Of a stretch of 64,000 bases of DNA, positions 51,374-60,165 are shown one piece after another. This DNA is from SCUS01 sp966211675 (GTDB lineage: Bacteria; Myxococcota_A; Polyangia; Polyangiales; Ga0077539). The notes under the pieces are model-generated. The model was not told the origin of the DNA. It did no database searches and was given only the letters and a program-made list of their open reading frames with translations. Each line of letters opens with the position of its first letter. Position 1 is the first letter of the stretch. The translations under genes and the position numbers were made by a program. The DNA is taken from assembly GCA_966211675.1 (NCBI GenBank), contig CBIHPK010000013.1, forward strand, positions 1 to 64,000, written 5' to 3'.

Positions 51374-51721
51374 TTACCGGGTGTCGCCCCGACCCGCGCG
51401 CACGTCGCCCCGTTCCTTCGCGGCTTCGTACTCTTCTTCCAGCCCCAGCGTGCGGAGCGAGCGGATGACGTTCGACGCGCTCGACAGGCTCAATGACGCG
51501 GCGACGTGGGTGAGGTTCCAGCCCTGGCGCTCACACTCCTCGAGCAGCGCGGCGCGCTGGGCCTCGCGGCCGATCTCCGACAGCGAGCGGGCCTCCGGCT
51601 CCGTGGCCTTTGCCTTCGCAGGCTTCGACGCGGCCCTCCCCGGCGACGTGCGCCGCGTGGTGGTGCCCGCCCGGGTGGTGTTCTTCGTGCTCTTCGTGGT
51701 GGCCATCGGGGCGTGCATCAT
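51374..51721 (-). CDS. Basic-tailed HTH regulator (Fis-like helix-turn-helix)
   Basis: The 115-residue protein has a Thr/Arg/Lys-rich disordered N-terminus (about 1-45) and a C-terminal HTH: EECERQGWNLTHVAASLSLS then SASNVIRSLRTLGL, in the style of the Fis-type HTH found in NtrC proteins and small phage activators. Start uncertain (ATG at 51721, 51718 or 51706, none with a clear ribosome-binding site). It probably controls the operon starting at 51272 through the half-site cluster. Confidence 0.68.
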   Translation of the reverse strand: MMHAPMATTKSTKNTTRAGTTTRRTSPGRAASKPAKAKATEPEARSLSEIGREAQRAALLEECERQGWNLTHVAASLSLSSASNVIRSLRTLGLEEEYEAAKERGDVRAGRGDTR

Positions 51722-51820
51722 AGTCGAAAAGCCGTAGTCACCCTGAGCCAGTAGCGCAAGGTCGAGCCCGCCCCCCAAAGCCGTTGACCGCGCCTGGCAT
51801 GGCCGACGTAGTGTCACCCG

Positions 51821-52600
51821 ATGGGGAATCTGCGTCCGCTCTTTGCCGCCGTCGCGACCGTCGCCGCGTCGCACCTTCTGGCCGCCTGCGCCGCGCCGGT
51901 CGCGCGCCAGCCCACCGTGGTCGGGTACGACCGGACGCAGCGCGCCGAGGTCTGGAACCGCGCCGTGGTGCTGCTCCAGGCCCGCAACTACAACTTCCGC
52001 ATCCTGAACGAAGCCTCCGGCACCATCTCGACCGAGCCGGCGAACGCGCCCGCGGTGTCGTGCGGCATCTCGACGTGCCAGGTGCGGCAGTCGGTTTCGC
52101 TCACCGTCAGCCCCACAGGGTCGATCGTCTGCAACATCAACCGGGTGCTCTCGAGCCCGCTGGTCCAGAACCCGTGGGAGCCGAGCGACGCCGAAGGCGT
52201 CAGGGCCGTCGAAGCGGATCAGGCCGAGCTCGTGCGCGCCATCCTCTCCGGGCCGCCCGCGCCCGCCGCATCGAGCGGCGGCGAGGCGATGCTGGCGCAC
52301 GCCCCGCAGGCAGCGCCCGCCCCGGCGCCGGGCATCCGCTGCTACACCACAGCCGGCGCAGCCGTGACCGTCGAGGCCGCGAGCTGCACAGCCGCAGGGC
52401 TCTCCGACACATTGCCTCCCCCTCCGCCGCCTGCGCCCGCGGCGCTGCACTGCTACACCCCGACCGGCGTTGAGGTGCCCATCAACGCGGCGACCTGCGC
52501 CTCGGCTGGGCTGTCGTCGACGCGCCCTCCGCCGCCGGTGCCCCTCGCCCCGACGTCGGAGGCGCTGCCTGCGGGGCCGCGGCGGCATCACCACCGGTAG
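51821..52600 (+). CDS. Lipoprotein with duplicated Cys motif, on the opposite strand
   Basis: The 259-residue protein has a lipobox (SHLLAAC, Cys near residue 23). A central domain (about 35-140) has a C-G-I-S-T-C segment; the C-terminal third carries two copies of a motif CYT-x2-G-x2-V-x4-A-x2-C-x2-AGLS-x-T in Pro-rich surroundings, ending in HHHHR. It is transcribed rightward, against all neighbours, and looks like a host-type lipoprotein. A moron encoding superinfection exclusion or host-surface change is one possibility; function unknown. Confidence 0.7.
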   Translation: MGNLRPLFAAVATVAASHLLAACAAPVARQPTVVGYDRTQRAEVWNRAVVLLQARNYNFRILNEASGTISTEPANAPAVSCGISTCQVRQSVSLTVSPTGSIVCNINRVLSSPLVQNPWEPSDAEGVRAVEADQAELVRAILSGPPAPAASSGGEAMLAHAPQAAPAPAPGIRCYTTAGAAVTVEAASCTAAGLSDTLPPPPPPAPAALHCYTPTGVEVPINAATCASAGLSSTRPPPPVPLAPTSEALPAGPRRHHHR

Positions 52601-52613
52601 GGCGCCGCGGGGC

Positions 52614-53261
52614 CTACGACGGCTGCGGCGGCGGGGCGAGCGAGAGCAGCCGCTCCGCGTCGGCGAGCACGGCCCGCGCTCGCTTCATCATCGCGCGAGG
52701 GATCTCGACGTTGCTGGGATGATCGATGACGTACGCCGCCTGCGCCGCCGCCGTTTGGATCTCGGGGCGCATCCGGGCCAGCGCCCCGCGGCGCTTCGCG
52801 CGCTCGGCTTGCTTCCCGGCGGCGACGGTCGTCTCCGCGCGTGCGAGCTGCGCGGAGACCTTCCGCATTGCCTCGTCGCCCTCAGCGCGGATGGCCGCGC
52901 GCCCTGCGTTGATCCACGCGAGCCACCGGGCGTTCGCCGACTGGTATCGCGCGGCGCCCTCGTTGATGGTGGCCACGTCTGCCCCGGTCGCGGCTGCGCG
53001 AACCTCGCGCAGTGCATAGAGCACTGCGCCGAGCTCGGTTTCCAGGGGCAGGACCCGACGGGCCGCGTCGAGCGCGGATGTGACGTCCGCCGGGGCGGAA
53101 GTCGCAGCGGCCACGGCAAGCTCGAACGCGCGGAGCGCCTCGCGATAGCGGGGCACCAGCAGGGAGGGGCTCGACATCATCGGCGCCGCGAGCGCGGCGT
53201 AGTCGGGTCGGTGCGCGCCGATCATCTCGCCCAGCGCCTTCGCGTCGTCAGCCTTGCTCAT
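52614..53261 (-). CDS. Hypothetical helical protein, 215 aa
   Basis: An Ala-rich, all-helical, soluble protein (long stretches such as RRGALARMRPEIQTAAAQAA) with no signal peptide. It is divergent from the 338-aa gene at 53454 and convergent with the lipoprotein gene (13 bp between stops). Family not recognised. Confidence 0.6.
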   Translation of the reverse strand: MSKADDAKALGEMIGAHRPDYAALAAPMMSSPSLLVPRYREALRAFELAVAAATSAPADVTSALDAARRVLPLETELGAVLYALREVRAAATGADVATINEGAARYQSANARWLAWINAGRAAIRAEGDEAMRKVSAQLARAETTVAAGKQAERAKRRGALARMRPEIQTAAAQAAYVIDHPSNVEIPRAMMKRARAVLADAERLLSLAPPPQPS

Positions 53262-53453
53262 CGGTCACCCGCCCGCGTTGCGTTCGCCATCATGCTGCGC
53301 AGGGTGCCCACGTCGGGGCGGCACTGCAACGTCGCGAACGCGGCGCGCTGGCAATCGCGGTGTTACGGTGCCCCCGACACGCGCGCGCCCCGCGACGGCT
53401 GCCAGGCCATGCGAGGCGCTTCCCGCAACCCCGACGTGACCGGAGAGCGAGCG

Positions 53454-54470
53454 ATGGACAACCTACCCAGCAACGACAACGAGAGCAACGACTCCGGCGA
53501 CGACCTCGACGGCGTCCGGGTGCTTCTCGACTGCGCGCTTCGCGCCCTCGATGCCCGGTTGCGCGCGGCGGCGTGCGTCGCCGCGGCCGACGCGGGCGGC
53601 GGCTTTAGGGCGGCGCTGGCGTCGGCGGCGTCCAGGGGAGCCGCCGCACGGGTCAACGACCTCGACGCCGCCGTTGCCTTCTACGCGCGACCCCTCATCG
53701 ACGGGAGCGGCGACCCGAAAGGGTTCGACCCGGGCCTGCGCATCGCTCTGCTCTGGCTTACGCGCGAAGCCGAGCGCTTCGCCGCGAGCGCAGCCCGGAG
53801 CGCTGGCATCGCGACGGCCGATGAGGCGCTGTGCCCCGAGGGAGACGAAGGGCTCGCCGAAGGGGCCCGCGAGATGATCGAGGTATCGCGCGAGCTTTCC
53901 GGGAACCTGCGCGATGGCGCCGCCGATGACGACGAGCCCGATCCGCCCACGCACGAAGCGGAGCGGCGCGCGCAACGGGCTTGGCTCGACCGGGTCGCGA
54001 CGGTCGCCGATAGGCTCGACGACGTCGGCGACCGCGCGCGGCTCGTGCTGCTGCACGTTGCCACCGTCGCCGGATGGGTGCGGGGCGAGGCCGCCGCGAG
54101 CCTTGTGTGCGACGTACTGCCGAAGCTGCTCGTCGGCGACATGGACGGGGCGGCGATGGTGCGACGCGCGGCCGCCGCGCTGGGCCACGACCCGGATGCT
54201 TTCGGCAGCGCCGACCGCAAGGCGGACTCTCGCGCCATGCTGGCTGCGAAGTTCTACGCCGCCGACAACGCGGCGCGCCGTCGCATGGTGCGGGCGGTGC
54301 TCAAAGTGGGAGTCAGCGACTCTGCGGCGCGAGCGAAGCTCAAAGGGCGCGGTGTCGCGAGCAACGTTGCAGGACGATGGGGCATCACGGCGGCGGAAGT
54401 GCGGGCGCTCTACCCCGACGAGTCCGCCGCGACGGAGGGCACCAAGCCGAAGCGCACAGCGCGGCGCTGA
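53454..54470 (+). CDS. Hypothetical acidic protein, 338 aa
   Basis: The ATG at 53454 has GGAG 10 nt upstream. The protein is acidic and helical (about 1-210), with a basic C-terminal region containing KVGVSDSAARAKLKGRGV and AGRWGITAAEVRALYPDE (about 288-325), which could be an HTH-like DNA-binding tail. It is rightward and ends 4 bp before the tail operon's stop. Neighbours suggest a regulator or cargo gene; no family recognised. Confidence 0.6.
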   Translation: MDNLPSNDNESNDSGDDLDGVRVLLDCALRALDARLRAAACVAAADAGGGFRAALASAASRGAAARVNDLDAAVAFYARPLIDGSGDPKGFDPGLRIALLWLTREAERFAASAARSAGIATADEALCPEGDEGLAEGAREMIEVSRELSGNLRDGAADDDEPDPPTHEAERRAQRAWLDRVATVADRLDDVGDRARLVLLHVATVAGWVRGEAAASLVCDVLPKLLVGDMDGAAMVRRAAAALGHDPDAFGSADRKADSRAMLAAKFYAADNAARRRMVRAVLKVGVSDSAARAKLKGRGVASNVAGRWGITAAEVRALYPDESAATEGTKPKRTARR

Positions 54471-54474
54471 CCGA

Positions 54475-55518
54475 TCACGCCGGGTCGTCGGGGATCCAGT
54501 AGGTGTCGATCGACAGCGTTCCGGCGCTCACCTGCGCCTCCCAGCTCACCGAATCGGCGATCAGGTCGGCGAGCGTCGCGACCCCCGTCAGCACGTCAGC
54601 CCACGCACCCGAGGTGCCCGGCAGCGCGAGCGTGAAGGGCGATCCGGTGCCGCCGGTGTGGAGGCGCACGTCGCCCCCGGCCGCGGTCGACGTCTTGTAG
54701 CGGACGCCGAAGATCACCTGTGGCTCCCCGAGGATGCGGCGCGGTCGCACGGTCCACGATCGCGCCGTGCCTCCGCTGGACTGCGACCCCGGAATCGCTG
54801 CCCACGTCGCGGACGTCACCACGTCGGGCGAGGCCTCGGCGAGCGAGAGGCTCTGGTAGGTGCGGCGGTTCCAGAAGTACGCGGCCTCGAGCGTCGCGCC
54901 GACGCGCACGAGGTGGTCGTCGATGATGCCGCGCCCGCGATAGTTCTGAGGGAACTCCCCGAACGTCTCCGCGTCGTCGACCCGGAAGCGCGACACCTCG
55001 GCGACCTCGATCATCTCGCAGAACACCGTCGCGCCGCAGGTGACGATGAACGTAAGCCGCCACGGGACCGTCCGGTCGAGGCCCGCGGTCGCGAGGTCAT
55101 CCTTGTCGAGATACCCGACGATCCGATTCATGGAGTCGAGGCGCGACGTGCCGACGCCCGGCCAGTGCACCTCATCCTTGAAGCCGCGCGGGATCGTGGC
55201 GTCGGTGTACGGGATGTTCGTCGTGCCGTCGTCGATGGAGAGCTTGACCTTCACCGCGTCGGGGGAGGACCAGTCCCCGTTCCACGACACCGTCGCGGCC
55301 ACCATCACGAGGCGCGACGTCGTCAACGGGTGCAGGAACGCGTGGAAGGTCCCGCCGCTGTTGCGGAGGATCGTCGCGCGCTGGCGAGGGTGACCACCGG
55401 CCGCGTCGTCGGCGAGGTCGGCGAGCGCGAAGCCGTGAGCGCCGCGCGCGGTGCGACGCGAGGCCGTCGTCTGCGCGTCGATCAGGGGGGCGTTGAGTTC
55501 GCGGGGTCGGGTGGTCAT
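54475..55518 (-). CDS. Putative tail or virion-associated protein, 347 aa
   Basis: A beta-rich protein with low Lys and high Thr/Ser content and short strands (FHAFLHPLTTSRLVMVAATV, ARSWTVRPRRILGEPQVIFG). It is the last gene of the leftward tail operon, overlapping the 216-aa gene. Such composition is usual for receptor-binding or baseplate-associated proteins, but no homologous family is recalled. Confidence 0.6.
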   Translation of the reverse strand: MTTRPRELNAPLIDAQTTASRRTARGAHGFALADLADDAAGGHPRQRATILRNSGGTFHAFLHPLTTSRLVMVAATVSWNGDWSSPDAVKVKLSIDDGTTNIPYTDATIPRGFKDEVHWPGVGTSRLDSMNRIVGYLDKDDLATAGLDRTVPWRLTFIVTCGATVFCEMIEVAEVSRFRVDDAETFGEFPQNYRGRGIIDDHLVRVGATLEAAYFWNRRTYQSLSLAEASPDVVTSATWAAIPGSQSSGGTARSWTVRPRRILGEPQVIFGVRYKTSTAAGGDVRLHTGGTGSPFTLALPGTSGAWADVLTGVATLADLIADSVSWEAQVSAGTLSIDTYWIPDDPA

Positions 55519-56165
55519 GGCGCCGCCAGGTAGAGGGTGAGCGAGCCAATGGTGGTCTTGCCGCCGGTGCCGTTCCAGACGCCGATGTAGAGGGCGAGCT
55601 CCGTGTGGCGCCCCTCTTCGACGGGGGGCTGCGTCGGGATCGCGTTCCCGGTCACCGGCGACACGAGCCGACTCGTGACGTTGAAGTCGTAGATGGTGGG
55701 CAGCTCGACGCTGACGGTGGTCGACGTCGTGGTGGTCGCGGAGACGTGGAGGTCGCCGGACGCCGGACGTCCCATCGTCGGGCGCCCGACGAGGATGACG
55801 CCCGCGGTGGAGCTGCCGTCTGCGATGAGTTCGCACGCCAGCATCACCTTGGGATAGCGCCCCGTCTCGCCCCAGGTGCGGAGGCGGTGCACGCCTGCGA
55901 AGATCACCAGTGGCGTTGCCGAGCTCGGGTAGGCATCCCAGGGGAACCCCGCCGCCGGGTCGGTGCCGAAGTCGAGTCCGCCCTGCACGTCGACCGCGCC
56001 CGGGTGCTCGAGCAGCACGCCCACGCCGTTCTCGCGTGCGGCGAGCGTCGCGTTGCTCGCGGCGATGGCCATGAGGCCTGCGCCGAGCGGCTGGTCAACC
56101 CGGAAGCGGTCGGCCGCGCCTCCGGACTGAGGGAGGTGGATCCATCGCTCGATGGTCGTCGTCAT
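55515..56165 (-). CDS. Putative tail or virion-associated protein, 216 aa
   Basis: A beta-rich, Thr-rich protein (VSATTTTSTTVSVELPTIYD, about 142-161) with a jelly-roll-like pattern. The ATG lies 77 bp left of the oppositely oriented lipoprotein gene; the stop overlaps the next ATG. Similar in style to the adjacent 347-aa protein, so possibly both are surface proteins of the particle. Function not recognised. Confidence 0.6.
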   Translation of the reverse strand: MTTTIERWIHLPQSGGAADRFRVDQPLGAGLMAIAASNATLAARENGVGVLLEHPGAVDVQGGLDFGTDPAAGFPWDAYPSSATPLVIFAGVHRLRTWGETGRYPKVMLACELIADGSSTAGVILVGRPTMGRPASGDLHVSATTTTSTTVSVELPTIYDFNVTSRLVSPVTGNAIPTQPPVEEGRHTELALYIGVWNGTGGKTTIGSLTLYLAAP

Positions 56166-56242
56166 CGGGTCTCCAGGGTTCGGGCGGGGCGGGGCGTCGG
56201 TCGCCGGTGACCCGTCGACGGGGGCTGCGCTACCTTCGCCCG

Positions 56243-56599
56243 ATGCGAATCACCGTCGCGCTCGCGCTCCTCGCCCTCGGTTGCAACGACCCCGTGTCGA
56301 GCGCGCCGGTCGTCACCCATGCTGACGCGGGGGTCGACACTCCCGACGTGCCCGACGTGTTCGTGCCGGAGGGGTGCGACGCGCGGGTGCAGGGCACCCT
56401 TCCCGGCATCCTCTGTCGAGGGGACGCCGCAACGGCCGACTCGCCCGGGGTGCCGATCGCAGAGGGCCTCTGCGTCTCGCCAGGATCCCTCTTCAACTGC
56501 GGCGCCTGCGGCAACGTGTGCGAGGACGGACGGGGTTGCTGTGACGACCCGCAGGGCAGCAGCCGCGGGTGGCACTGCTGCTTCCGGCCGACGATGTAG
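56243..56599 (+). CDS. Small Cys-rich lipoprotein inserted in the tail operon
   Basis: Starting at the ATG at 56243, the 118-residue product has a short lipoprotein signal (LALLALGC, Cys about 14), a DAGVDTPDVPD linker, and a Cys-rich C-terminus (SLFNCGACGNVC, GCCDDPQG, WHCCF). The linker and Cys patterns are typical of the host chromosomal lipoproteins, not of phage structure. It lies rightward in the middle of leftward tail genes, leaving only 2 bp to the next stop. Moron-like cargo is the best reading. Confidence 0.72.
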   Translation: MRITVALALLALGCNDPVSSAPVVTHADAGVDTPDVPDVFVPEGCDARVQGTLPGILCRGDAATADSPGVPIAEGLCVSPGSLFNCGACGNVCEDGRGCCDDPQGSSRGWHCCFRPTM

Positions 56600-56601
56600 C
56601 C

Positions 56602-59298
56602 TCACGGCGCCCATCGCTTCGGCGCATCGACGCCGTCGAGAACCTGCGTGGTCTGGTCCGCGATCCAGGCGAGGAGTGACTGCTGCCGCGCGGTGCAGGC
56701 GGCGTAGGGCGCAAAGCGAACGATCACGCTGTACTGCACCGCTGCGGTCGCGGCCATCGTCGCGCCAGGGAACGCGCTGAGGGTCAGCGTGTTGGCCACG
56801 GGGTCGACCGCGACGACGGTGCGCTGCTCGTCGGCGATCGGGGTGAGCGTCCCAACCTGCGAGAGCACCACCACGTCGCCGACCTCGAAGCCGTCAACGG
56901 CATTGGTGGAGGCGGCGTTGGTGGCGTCGACGTTCGATGCGAAGCACGTCGCGCCCCACGACGTCGTGGTGTCCACGGTCACCGTCGTCGAGGTGGCGGA
57001 GAGCCCGCCCACGGCGACGAGGGCCTCCGGCGCGTACCCGTAATAGGTGCCGCTCTGGAGACGCAGCCCGATGGTGCTGCGCAGACGGCCGCCGAAGAGC
57101 ACCCGGCGCACGTCGCGCACCTGGCAGACGGCCGCGTCGAAGCCGCGGCCGCCGGACCAGTGCGGGATGCGGGAGTGTGTGAAGGTGACGCGCTGGCCGG
57201 GCTGCAGCCCCGTGTGTGTCGGCGCGAGCGGGATGCGCACCGTGCGGTTGGGCTCGGCCAGCGCGCCGAGCACCTGCTGCGCCACGTCGTAGAGCGTCGC
57301 CGTGGAGCTCGCCACGTCGAAGAGCGGCGCGCCGAGCGATAGCAGGGCGTTGCACTCCAGGGCCTCCCCGGTGCCGAACTCGCCCGCATACGTGGAGTCC
57401 TCGATCTCGACGCGGGTGTTGCCCGGCAGCCCGAACTTCATCCGGGTCGCCAGCGGCTCGTCGTTGTCGATGACCTCCGGCGTGATCTCGCGCCCGTTGT
57501 CCCCGTCGGAAAGGTTCTCGTCTTCGAGGATGTCCGCGGCGACGGCCTCGGCGTCGGAGAAGTTCTGGAGCCGGATGCCGGAGATGCGGCCATCGCGCAT
57601 CGCCATCACCATCCCGCGGAGCTGCAGCTCCCGGCGCAGCACGTCGAGGAAGGTGTCTTCGCCCCCGTGGAACCGATAGACGCGGGCCTGCGGCAGACTG
57701 CCCGACGGCGACGACAGGAAGGCTCGGTTGAGGTCGGTCCAGTTGATGACCGACTCGAAGAGGTCCTGTCCGGTGAGCGCGTCGATGGCCTTCGCAGCGG
57801 CCCGCAGCGCGACCACCGCCGTATCACCGCGGGCGACGATGCCGAGGCGCGCGGGCGTCCGCTTCGTGCAGAGCAGAGGGAAGTGCGGGACGCCCCCGAC
57901 GGTGATGTCCGTCGGGTAGCCCGAGGCGACGAGGCGCACGCGCTGGAGCGTTGCATCGCGCTCGACGATGGAGCACACGACGTCGGTCTGCGTGTCGGTG
58001 TTGCAGACCAGTGCGAGCGAGGCCTCGCCTTCCAGGTCGCCGAGCGTCGCTGTGTACGTGAACGTCGTCGGGATGGTGCCGAAGTCCTCGGCGCGCGGGA
58101 CCTTCACCCATCCGGAGAGCGAGAAACACGCCTCCGGGGCACGCGCCGAAGACGTCCATGCCGCCGGGCTATTGCTGTCGTTCGTGACGTGGAACACCCA
58201 TTGGTTGCCCGCGTCCCAGCAGCAAAAGACGTTCGTGACGGTCGGGACGAGGTCGCTTCCCGTGGCGGTCACCGACAACCGACCGTCGGCCGTGAGTTGC
58301 ACGCCCACGTTGCCGGAGGTGCCAGCGCGCGCCTTCGCATCCGCCGCGCGGGCCATCTCCCGTGCGTCAGGATGCCACCCGGCGGCGTCGTTGGCGTCCG
58401 TCGGATCCCATCGGAGCGACAGGTTGACGGTGCGGTTGTCGAAGATCCGCAACGGGTGGTCGGAGGGCTCCAGCGTGTAGTGGCTCCACCCGTACAGGTT
58501 GATCGGCCGTGGCTCGATCTTCCGCGCGAGCGACTTGGTGACGTGCTGCAGCGTCACGCTCCACCGGGTGAGCTCGCGACGGAGCTGCACGCCCTTGTCG
58601 ACCGTGCCGGTGTACATGAGCGTCGGATCGGTGAGGGTGGTCCCGTCGGCCGAGAGCGAGGCGATCCAGAACGTCGCGAGGCGGCCCTGCCAGTGTCGCG
58701 CGCCGCTCGCGGTGACGAGCGGCGGGTGCGACGAGGGCGCAGTGTGAATGCGGGAGGCGGAGCCGTACCGGCCGCGCACGACGCCAGTCAGGCTGCTGCC
58801 GGCGACGGCCGCATAGGTGACGGTCTCGCGGTTGATGGCGGCGAGGCCCGACGCGGGCATCCCAACCGCCGACCCCAGGGCCACGGTGGTCGCGGAGGCG
58901 TCGAGGTCGGAGGCGAGCTCTTGCGAGACGCGGCCCTCCCGGCTCGACAGAAGCGCCGTCCCGCGCCCGTCGGTGTCCAGCACCGAAAAGGTCAGCGTCT
59001 CGACGTCGACGGAGCCCTCGAGGAGTGACGTGGTTTCGTAGACCTCCCACGTCTCGGTGGGGTCGAGGAGATCCTCCACCGGGTCGAAGGTCGACGCATC
59101 GGGGAGCGTCTCCGTGAGGCCCCCGGTGTTCGGCCAGAAGAGAGAGTCGACCGTGCCGCTGGTGACCGCGACGGTGGTCGGGCGCACGCCTGCGGGGGTG
59201 AGCACCCGCGGAACGCCCGCGACGAGGATCACGGGCACCAGACGCGCGCCGGGAGCGAGGGCGCCGCTTGCCGTCCACTGGAGTCGTGCGGTGGTCAT
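56602..59298 (-). CDS. Large tail/baseplate protein, 898 aa
   Basis: The 898-residue protein is long, beta-rich and Thr/Ala/Val-rich throughout, with an ATVALGSAVGMPASGLAAINR segment (about 145) and TSTTVTVDTTTSWGATCFA (about 790) that resemble each other and look like short adhesion or capping loops. It is encoded downstream of the tape measure and 287-aa genes, where baseplate hub or tip proteins lie in siphophages. No domain recognised with certainty. Confidence 0.68.
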   Translation of the reverse strand: MTTARLQWTASGALAPGARLVPVILVAGVPRVLTPAGVRPTTVAVTSGTVDSLFWPNTGGLTETLPDASTFDPVEDLLDPTETWEVYETTSLLEGSVDVETLTFSVLDTDGRGTALLSSREGRVSQELASDLDASATTVALGSAVGMPASGLAAINRETVTYAAVAGSSLTGVVRGRYGSASRIHTAPSSHPPLVTASGARHWQGRLATFWIASLSADGTTLTDPTLMYTGTVDKGVQLRRELTRWSVTLQHVTKSLARKIEPRPINLYGWSHYTLEPSDHPLRIFDNRTVNLSLRWDPTDANDAAGWHPDAREMARAADAKARAGTSGNVGVQLTADGRLSVTATGSDLVPTVTNVFCCWDAGNQWVFHVTNDSNSPAAWTSSARAPEACFSLSGWVKVPRAEDFGTIPTTFTYTATLGDLEGEASLALVCNTDTQTDVVCSIVERDATLQRVRLVASGYPTDITVGGVPHFPLLCTKRTPARLGIVARGDTAVVALRAAAKAIDALTGQDLFESVINWTDLNRAFLSSPSGSLPQARVYRFHGGEDTFLDVLRRELQLRGMVMAMRDGRISGIRLQNFSDAEAVAADILEDENLSDGDNGREITPEVIDNDEPLATRMKFGLPGNTRVEIEDSTYAGEFGTGEALECNALLSLGAPLFDVASSTATLYDVAQQVLGALAEPNRTVRIPLAPTHTGLQPGQRVTFTHSRIPHWSGGRGFDAAVCQVRDVRRVLFGGRLRSTIGLRLQSGTYYGYAPEALVAVGGLSATSTTVTVDTTTSWGATCFASNVDATNAASTNAVDGFEVGDVVVLSQVGTLTPIADEQRTVVAVDPVANTLTLSAFPGATMAATAAVQYSVIVRFAPYAACTARQQSLLAWIADQTTQVLDGVDAPKRWAP

Positions 59299-59301
59299 GC
59301 G

Positions 59302-60165
59302 CTAGGCCCTCGTCTCCGTCGGGGTGCTCGACGGCGCGACCAGCCCCAGCGGCCATTCGCAGAACGCGAGCCACTCGGCCTTGAGCAGCTCCGTGCGCGT
59401 CGAGAGCAGCGCCTCCGGCCCGATGTACGCCCGCCAGATGCGTTCGCTCGTGGCCGTGCGTGCGGTGCTCCATGTGCTCGTGTACCCGCACAGCGCGTTG
59501 CGGGCGCTGTAGAGCACGTCGAGCACCGACCACTCGCGCGCGGTGGCGGTCGAGCCGAGCGCCCCCATGTACTCCTCGGCGGGGTACATCGCCGTCGCGT
59601 CGCAGTTGTGCGCGGCGCGCAGCGCTGGGGTGGTCGGCTGGAGGTGGACCTTCAACGCGCGGCTCCACGAGGTCGCGGTCGCGGCGATGGCATACACCCG
59701 CCCGCCCGTCGTCTGCTCTGCGCCGCCCGCCTGGAGCGCCTGCCAGTAGGGGCCGGTGGCGGCGGTGAGCAGCGCGAGGTGCCAGACGGGGCGAGTGCCG
59801 GTGATGACGCCCGCGGTCACGGTCGAGAGTGCAGCGCTCATCCCGAGGCGCTGCCACACGCCGCTCGCGAAGGTGACCGTCGCAGGCACGTCGCCCGTAA
59901 AGGTGATGGAGGCCGTGCCGTCCGCGGCCAGCGATGGCGTCACGATCGGCGACGACCCCCGCGCCCCCACGATGGCGAGCTTCATCGCAAGGCAGAGCGC
60001 GCGGAGGTAGCAGGAGCCCGAGGGCGCGAGCCACATCCGATAGGTGCCCGTCGAGAGCGACACGGTGACGGGCGACGTGCCCGACGCGAAGGTGATGGTC
60101 ACGTCGGGCGCGGCGGTCGTGTGCGCGAACTCCGGCGCGAAGGCGTGCGAGGCAGGGGTGCTCAT
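59302..60165 (-). CDS. Putative tail protein downstream of tape measure, 287 aa
   Basis: The 287-residue protein, encoded immediately after the tape measure gene by a 4-nt overlap, has a beta-rich N-terminal half (VTVSLSTGTYRMWLAP, ASITFTGDVPATVTF) and a C-terminal part with Trp and Tyr (VLDVLYSARNALCGY, SERIWRAYIGPE). Position matches the distal tail protein of siphophages. Its TAG lies 3 bp before the next ATG. Family inferred by position only. Confidence 0.62.
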   Translation of the reverse strand: MSTPASHAFAPEFAHTTAAPDVTITFASGTSPVTVSLSTGTYRMWLAPSGSCYLRALCLAMKLAIVGARGSSPIVTPSLAADGTASITFTGDVPATVTFASGVWQRLGMSAALSTVTAGVITGTRPVWHLALLTAATGPYWQALQAGGAEQTTGGRVYAIAATATSWSRALKVHLQPTTPALRAAHNCDATAMYPAEEYMGALGSTATAREWSVLDVLYSARNALCGYTSTWSTARTATSERIWRAYIGPEALLSTRTELLKAEWLAFCEWPLGLVAPSSTPTETRA

